64,000 bases of DNA from Haematobia irritans. Its lineage: Eukaryota; Arthropoda; Insecta; Diptera; Muscidae. Made by a program: the position numbers and the translations under genes. The notes below the pieces were generated by a model. It searched no databases. It was not told the origin of the DNA and saw only the letters and a list, made by a program, of their open reading frames with translations. The DNA is taken from the NCBI RefSeq assembly GCF_050003625.1, contig NC_134398.1, positions 59,109,641 to 59,173,640 on the forward strand, written 5' to 3'. This document shows positions 57,591-64,000 of the stretch, one piece after another; the first letter of the stretch is position 1, and every line of letters begins with the position of its first letter.

Positions 57591-60449
57591 TCTACCAACT
57601 GTGGCACCCGTGGTGGTAATACAAATTTATTTTCTAGGTTATATACGTTGCATTTTCATGTTTTAAGATTATAAAGTACTTACAACCATTTTTGTTTTGC
57701 AAAATTTGTTTAAATTTAACAAAAAAATTGTAGGGAAAATTGTTTGGGAATGTATGGGAAAGTAGGGAACTTTTTTGTCTTTGTAGGGTAAACCGAACAT
57801 TTTCCCTGGCAACACTGACTATGAGCTATAGTCATATTGAGACAAAGCATCCATAAACATGTACCCCGTAATTTTCTTAAATATGCAAATGCGGTTTATC
57901 TCCCAGATCTATATCAATGTTACCCCACAAATGCTTATGATTACTAATTCAGTAAGGGTGGTTTAGGGTATGATATAGTCGGCCCCGCCCGACTTTAGAC
58001 GTTCCTTACTTGTTTTTTTATTAAAATGTCTATTCTCTTGCTTCCGAATGTCATTCTCTTTACTCCGAATACTCATTCTAATATTCAAAACAAATATTTA
58101 GACTTAAGCATATCAATTTTTTGGCCTTATCATAATACAGTTTTCCGAAACAACATACAAGCAGTTTCACAGAAATTGCTCTCTTTTGAAATTTGGTACA
58201 GGGAGTTTTTTGGGCACAAGGACGAACGCTATTGAATTTGGAAGAAATCGGATCAAATTTAGATATAGCTCCCATATATATGTATCGCCCGATTTCGACA
58301 AATGGGGTCACGTTGCGCTTATTTTCAAACGGATCGTCATCAAATTTGGCAAGAGGTAATCTTTTCCATCGCCCTTCAAGTCTGCAAAATTTCATCCAAA
58401 TCGGTTCAGATTTAGATATAGCTCTCATATATATGTATCGCCCGATTTTTCTAAATTTGGCCATAAAACGCTTATTTATCAACCGATCTTACTCAAATTT
58501 GGCTAAATGTAGTATTCTGTAGCACTAATTATATGTGCAAAAAATCATCGAAATCGGTTCAGATTTAGCTATAGCTCCCATATATATGTACCGCCCGATT
58601 TTTCTAAATTTGGCCATAAAACCCTTATTTATCAACCGATCTTACTCAAATTTGGCTATATGTAGTCTTCTATAGCAGTAACTATATATGCAAAAAATCA
58701 TCGAAATCGGTTCAGATTTAGATATAGCTCCCATATATATGTATAGCCCGATTTTCCCAAAATTGGCCATAGAACCCTTATTTATTAACCGATCTTACTC
58801 AAAGTTGGCTAGAGCCAGTCCTCTATAGTACTAACGGTATGTGCAAAATTTCATCGAAATCGGTTGAGATGTAGATATAACTCCCATATATGTATCGCCC
58901 GATTTTGAAAAATTTTCCCCTAATAACCTTATGTTTGAACATATAGACCTCAGTTCTTAACTAATCTTACTCAAATTTTGCACAAGGTAACCTTTTGTGG
59001 TATTAATCAAGCCCGCAAAATATTATGCAAATTGGTTCATATTTACATATAGCTTCCATATACATGCATCGCTCGATTTTCCCTAATTTGGCCATAGTAC
59101 TTTTATTTATTAACCAATGTTACTCAAATTTCAAATTTTGATGTACTAGCCGATCGTATTTATACGTACTTGTAGCTCCGACATACGAATATTGCTCGAT
59201 TTTTACAAATTTGGATTTATCCCCCACACTAATTGATCGATTTTCTCTTTTTTAATAATGGACTCAATATTAGTGGCATACCGTAGGTGCAATATCAACT
59301 ACAGCCAGTATTGCTAGAAGTAGGGGAAATTCCCTATATGTAGGTTTTTTCTAATATTTAGCGTAGAACGTAGGTCACAATGTAGGGACATTTTCACTCA
59401 ACACAATTTGTAATAATGTTTACATTTTGGTGGCTCCAAAGGTGGAAATTAGAAGCCGTCATGGCTTGATCAACAACAGTTACACCTCGTGCCAAAAACA
59501 TTCTAACAAAATTTGAAGTTTACCACAAATCTACCAAACAAATATTTTTATAGAATTTTTTGTCAAAACTTTATTCCTGTAGAAAATTTTGTCAACATTT
59601 TATTTCTATAGAAGCTTTTGTCAAAATTGTATTTCTACAGATTTTTTTTTTCAAAATATTATTTCTATAAAAATTTTTCTCAAAATTTTATTTCTATGGA
59701 ATTTTTTCTCAAAATTTTATTTCTATATTATTTATTATCAAAATTTTATTTCTATAGAAAAAATTCTCAAAAAAAAATTGTTTATAGAAACTTTTTCCAA
59801 AATTTTATTTCTATTGAGATTTAACAGAAACAAATTACTATTTTTGGTAGAATTCTACCAACTGTGGCACCCGTGGTGGTAATACAAATTTATTTTCTAG
59901 GTTATATACGTTGCATTTTCATGTTTTAAGATTATAAAGTACTTACAACCATTTTTGTTTTGCAAAATTTGTTTAAATTTAACAAAAAAATTGTAGGGAA
60001 AATTGTTTGGGAATGTATGGGAAAGTAGGGAACTTTTTTGTCTTTGTAGGGTAAACCGAACATTTTCCCTGGCAACACTGACTATGAGCTATAGTCATAT
60101 TGAGACAAAGCATCCATAAACATGTACCCCGTAATTTTCTTAAATATGCAAATGCGGTTTATCTCCCAGATCTATATCAATGTTACCCCACAAATGCTTA
60201 TGATTACTAATTCAGTAAGGGTGGTTTAGGGTATGATATAGTCGGCCCCGCCCGACTTTAGACTTTCCTTACTTGTTTTTTTATTAAAATGTCTATTCTC
60301 TTGCTTCCGAATGTCATTCTCTTTACTCCGAATACTCATTCTAATATTCAAAACAAATATTTAGACTTAAGCATATCAATTTTTTGGCCTTATCATAATA
60401 CAGTTTTCCGAAACAACATACAAGCAGTTTCACAGAAATTGCTCTCTTT

Positions 60450-60812
60450 TGATTCTCTCGCTATGTTATATTGATATCTTTCGTCAACCCTTCCGGTTTC
60501 CATCTCTATTTCTTTCTCTATACTCTCTCTCTCTCTCTCTCTCTGTCGCTCTCTGAATAAAATATCACAACATATATATGTGTACTCGAAATTTGTAAAT
60601 TTATATATGTTTACATTCACATTTATTATTTTTATGAAACATTCATGTCCCAAACATAATATATTCTAACATATTAACATATGTGTCCCAAACATTTAGT
60701 TTTATTTAGGAACATTACATGTTTGCACTTAAATATATTGTGTTTAAAAATTGTGCCCGAAACACATTTTGTTTATATCGGAACATATGAAAAACATATT
60801 TTTCTAACAGTG
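60450..60812 (+). repeat. TTE 3' end with (TC)n tract
   Basis: Contains a tctctctctctctctctct tract (60522-60544), then cccaaacataatatattcta, gtttatatcggaacatatga and the end aacatatttttctaacagtg. Corresponds to 15170-15445. Confidence 0.7.
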
Positions 60813-61329
60813 TATAAGAATTTATTTTTTCTCTTTTTGAGGTTTCTTCACAATGAGCACATTGAAGCTTTTACCCCCTACGAAAATGTTGCTAGCTACA
60901 CCAAGGTTGAATTGACAATTGTGACAAATAAAAATAAAAATTCGAAATAAAATTATCTTATACCAAAAATTTTGAAATTTGCAATTTGCTTTAAATTTAA
61001 GACAGAAAAGTATCAAAATAAATTGTCCACATAATTGGTGGTAAGAATTATTTCACTTATTCCTGAGAACCGTAACACATTTCCTCATATTTCGAAGCAT
61101 ACATCGATACATTTCCAGATTTTCACTATTTTAAATTTAATTCAATTTGACTGACAATCAAAGTTTCAATATGGCGACTGACATTTTTGTTTTTGTAATA
61201 CTAAAACTACTTTACTAAATCTGCCTTGATAATGACTATGAAAATATTCGCTTCTTGGAAACCTATAATCTTATTATTTATTTATTTTTTTTAAGAAACA
61301 TGCTTCACCCCTGCCTACATAAGCATATA
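60813..61329. other. Unassigned stretch, no gene supported
   Basis: Short AT-rich frames only. Confidence 0.4.
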
Positions 61330-62264
61330 AAGGGTGATTCTTTTGAGGTTAGGATTTTCATGCATTAGTATTTGACAGATCACGTGGGATTTCAGACATG
61401 GTGTCAAAGAGAAAGATGCTCAGTATGCTTTGACATTTCATCATGAATAGACTTACTAACGAGCCACAACGTCGAATTTTCAGTGAATGGGCCCTAGAAA
61501 AGTTGGCAGAAAATCCGCTTTTTTATCGACAAATTTTGTTCAGCGATGAGGCTCATTTCTGGTTGAATGGCTACGTAAATAAGCAAAATTGCCGCATTTG
61601 GAGTGAAGAGCAACCAGAAGCCGTTCAAGAACTGCCCATGCATCCCGAAAAATGCACTGTTTGGTGTGGTTTGTACGCTGGTGGAATCATTGGACCGTAT
61701 TTTTTCAAAGATGCTGTTGGACGCAACGTTACGGTGAATGGCGATCGCTATCGTTCGATGCTAACAAACTTTTTGTTGCCAAAAATGGAAGAACTGAACT
61801 TGGTTGACATGTGGTTTCAACAAGATGGCGCTACATGCCACACAGCTCGCGATTCTATGGCCATTTTGAGGGAAAACTTCGGAGAACAATTCATCTCAAG
61901 AAATGGACCGGTAAGTTGGCCACCAAGATCATGCGATTTGACGCCTTTAGACTATTTTTTGTGGGGCTACGTCAAGTCTAAAGTCTACAGAAATAAGCCA
62001 GCAACTATTCCAGCTTTGGAAGACAACATTTCCGAAGAAATTCGGGCTATTCCGGCCGAAATGCTCGAAAAAGTTGCCCAAAATTGGACTTTCCGAATGG
62101 ACCACCTAAGACGCAGCCGCGGTCAACATTTAAATGAAATTATCTTCAAAAAGTAAATGTCATGGACCAATCTAACGTTTCAAATAAAGAACCGATGAGA
62201 TTTTGCAAATTTTATGCGTTTTTTTTTTAAAAAAAAGTTATCAAGCTCTTAACAAATCACCCTT
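61330..62264 (+). mobile_element. mariner (DD41D, rosa-like), 935 bp, internally deleted
   Basis: Terminal inverted repeats aagggtgatt / aatcaccctt are flanked by TA (61328-61329 and 62265-62266). It encodes most of a transposase (61443-62156). A normal mariner is about 1.3 kb, so about 350 bp is missing; the loss is within the 5' coding part. The ends look intact, so it could in principle still be moved by a helper. Confidence 0.93.
61443..62156 (+). pseudogene. mariner transposase lacking its DNA-binding domain
   Basis: 237 codons, uninterrupted. It has the three catalytic Asp of a mariner-type DDD transposase: D35 in FSDEAHF, D128 in QQDGATCHTA and D170 in CDLTPLDYFLW. The second and third are separated by 41 residues, the spacing reported for the rosa group. 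Full-length relatives have about 340-350 residues with two helix-turn-helix motifs first. Here the first seven residues (MNRLTNE) run straight into PQRRIFSEWALEK, just ahead of the catalytic core. The start codon therefore looks like the original one, with about 110 residues deleted in frame. It could be made as a stable catalytic fragment but should not bind its ends. It stands alone, far from other coding relics. Confidence 0.9.
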
Positions 62265-63085
62265 TAATTCCGAGTGAAGGACATTTACGCTTTATCTCCA
62301 ATATGGAAACTTAAAATATATATACTCATCCAAAATGAAGAAAATTTCTTCTCCAGTCCTGCTCTTTAATCCCCGTACAATATTTTTGAATTAAAAGATA
62401 TAACGATTTTTTCCCAACACCATACTTCTTAAAAGTGGCAGCAGTACTTCAAAAGACCTTCAGTAGGGAGATGCAAAAAACTACTCCAACAAAACAGCCA
62501 TTTACTGAATACCTCTTGGCTCCTTATTGCTTTTGAGTACTCCGACTAAAATACTTATTTCCAAGTGATCACTCTTCAACTACATAGCAATACCACTTGC
62601 CATAGTTCCTTGCATCTTGCTTCAAGTTCAGTGGGAGTAAGGTTGGAAAAGAATGCTATGCAGGTTCTGCATTTATATTCACTTAGACACTCAGCCAGGT
62701 GAGTAAACTTATGCCATGGTATCGGAAAACGTCAGAAGAAAGCACAACATTGTGAAGTGAAACAAGTTTACAAGGAAACTTTAAAACAACGATCCGCACT
62801 GGAACACATTAAACCAAAACTTTTGCATTTTCTATAGAATGTTGGCAGTATTGGCCAAGCAAAGTTTTCCATCTTAATGGGTACAGTGGTTTATATGAGC
62901 GTTACAAAATTTGTATTTGTTTTCAATTTAACGTTGAAAAAACTGGTCAAATATGAAAGAGTTTATAAAATACATTTAAGTATACTAAACTCTCAATTAT
63001 GATATAAAGGAGAGAATTCTTTAATACAAATAAACTTTATTCCAATAAAATCCAATATGTTCGCTACACAGAAAAATTTCACGAA
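62265..63085. other. Unassigned stretch, no gene supported
   Basis: No domain, repeat end or match elsewhere in the window. Confidence 0.4.
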
Positions 63086-64000
63086 TTTTTATACCCTTCA
63101 CCACTACTGTGGTACAGGGTATAATAAGTTTGTGCATTTGTATGTAACGCCAAGAAGGAGTAATCATAGACCAAGCTTTTAGTATACGGATCGGCTTAGA
63201 ATTAAATTCTGAGTCGATTTAGCGATGTCCGTCTGTCTGTCTGTCCGTTTGTCTGTCTGTCTGTTGATGTATTTTTGTGTGCAAAGTACAGCTCGCAGTT
63301 TTAGTCCGATTGTCCTAAAATTTGGTATAGGGTCCTGTTTCGGCTCAAAGACGATCCCTATTGATTTTGGAAAAAATCGGTTCAGATTTAGATATAGCTG
63401 CCATATATATTTTTCACCGATCTGGTCATAATTGACGTGTATATCAACCGATCTTCCTCAAATTCCGTACATCCGAATATTTTATGAGCCTCGAAAAGTT
63501 GAAATTTTGCATAGGGAGTAGAATTAGCATTGTAACTATGCGTGCCAAATTTGTTTGAAATCGGTTCAGATTTGGATATATCTCCCATATATAGCTTTCG
63601 CCCGATTTACACTCATATGACCACAGAGGCCAATTTTTAACTCCGATTTAGTTGAAATTTTGCACAGGGAGTAGAATTAGCTAGCTATGCGTGCCAAATT
63701 TGGTTGACATCGGTTCAGATTTAGATATAGCTCCCATATATATGTTTTTCTGATTTCGACAAAAATGGTCAAAATACCAATATTTTCCTTGTTAAATCGC
63801 CACTGCTTAGTCGAAAAGTTTTAAAAATGACTTTAATTTTCCTAAGCTTCTAATACAGATATATCGAGCGATAAATCATAAATAAACTTTTGCGAAGTTT
63901 CCTTAAAATTGCTTCAGATTTAAATGTTTCCCATATTTTGTACCAAAATTGTGTTCCACTCTAGTGCATTAGCCAACTTAAATTTTGAGTCTATACATTT
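63086..64000 (-). mobile_element. HINE3 copy D, runs off the window
   Basis: Starts tttttatacccttcaccact, with a hairpin-like run (ccactactgtggtacagggt), then gtccgtctgtctgtctgtcc (63228). Modules follow on minus (63388-63588 open) and the second-half text agtgcattagccaacttaaa. The hairpin end lies beyond 64000. Confidence 0.88.

Larger units (their letters stand above)
53974..58014 (-). mobile_element. HINE4 copy C, carrying HINE1-H
   Basis: From taataccctaaaccacatag and gtccgtccgtccgtctgtcc (54118) through HINE4 modules (54150-54482 open on minus), HINE1-H at 55250, a 29-mer array (57280-57590), a second half with gtagggaaaattgtttggga, and the end hairpin agtcggccccgcccgact with ttccttacttgt at 58014. 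Order identical to HINE4-A. Confidence 0.9.
54187..60449 (+). repeat. Tandem duplication: 4000-bp unit, second copy lacking HINE1-H
   Basis: Unit 1 is 54187-58186 and unit 2 is 58187-60449. Unit 2 matches unit 1 minus the 1.74-kb HINE1-H, with only a handful of differences (for example cacta/cagta at 54675/58678, one A in an A-run at 57510, gacgttcc/gactttcc at 57999/60254). The join is at a tga shared by both edges (ttttgatga at 54183, cttttgatt at 60447). It includes the 3' part of HINE4 and some TTE host sequence. Confidence 0.93.
50703..60812 (+). repeat. TTE copy 5, expanded to about 10 kb
   Basis: The best view of the whole element. The left end is cacccctcaaaaaaatcg-like text after ta (50702). 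Host segments are 50703-51976 (both tRNA-like modules), 53887-53973, 58015-58186 and 60276-60812, which ends ttttctaacagtg followed by ta. HINE2-D, HINE4-C (with HINE1-H inside) and a tandem duplication fill the gaps. The intact host is about 2.2 kb plus. Ends with TA on both sides hint at a Tc1/mariner-like target, but the terminal repeats are weak. Confidence 0.65.

Overview
The window reads as repeat-rich intergenic or heterochromatin-like DNA of a higher fly (calyptrate Diptera, most likely a muscid such as a stable, horn or house fly). The base composition is AT-rich, the transposon load is extreme, and dipteran mini-me/DINE-type elements are present, recognised by their (TA)n and (GTCY)n tracts either side of a conserved core. 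I find no supportable host protein-coding gene, rRNA or canonical tRNA. Nearly everything recognisable is a mobile element or a fragment of one, and most short ORFs are accidental readings of repeats. Family labels (HINE1-4, TTE and so on) are mine, given for cross-reference.

Four related families of non-autonomous, Helentron-type (HINE/DINE-1/mini-me) elements make up roughly a third of the window. Each has a subterminal inverted repeat near both ends, a GC-rich hairpin at one end, a (GTCY)n microsatellite near the other, and an interior built of 153-bp (51-codon) modules that stay open in one frame and begin with Met-Gly-Ala-Ile. HINE1 lies at 15516-16900, 19850-21716, 27415-30071, 36884-41018, 44946-46666, 47495-48357 and 55250-56987. 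HINE2 lies at 2346-3352, 4027-5373, 10543-11815 and 51977-53886. HINE3 lies at 7589-9446, 31233-32518, 49235-50035 and 63086-64000. HINE4 lies at 9822-14862, 17110-18020 and 53974-58014.

A long, apparently non-coding element (TTE) carries two divergent tRNA-like modules. It is the landing pad for many insertions and has grown to about 10-14 kb at three places (5923-15445, about 35695-49240 and 50703-60812). Coding relics are: three copies of an RNase H-bearing LOA/R1-like LINE (1-1020, 22905-24255, 48358-49208); one CR1/L2-group LINE split by two insertions (42021-46965); a head-to-head pair of Penelope-like GIY-YIG fragments (39688-40545); a decayed hAT transposon with its dimerisation domain (10430-13128); and a DD41D mariner with an in-frame N-terminal deletion (61330-62264). 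Three tRNA-headed SINEs share their 3' tail with the LOA/R1-like LINE. Numerous MITEs can be delimited by TA, TTAA or 8-bp target duplications.

The elements interact mainly by nesting. Several insertions can be resolved to the base because an uninterrupted copy of the host repeat exists elsewhere in the window. The clearest case is a 4.0-kb tandem duplication (54187-60449) in which one copy carries a HINE and the other is the empty site. Unrepeated stretches (about 18361-19849, 24256-25890, 34385-35300, 60813-61329 and 62265-63085) show no gene I can defend.
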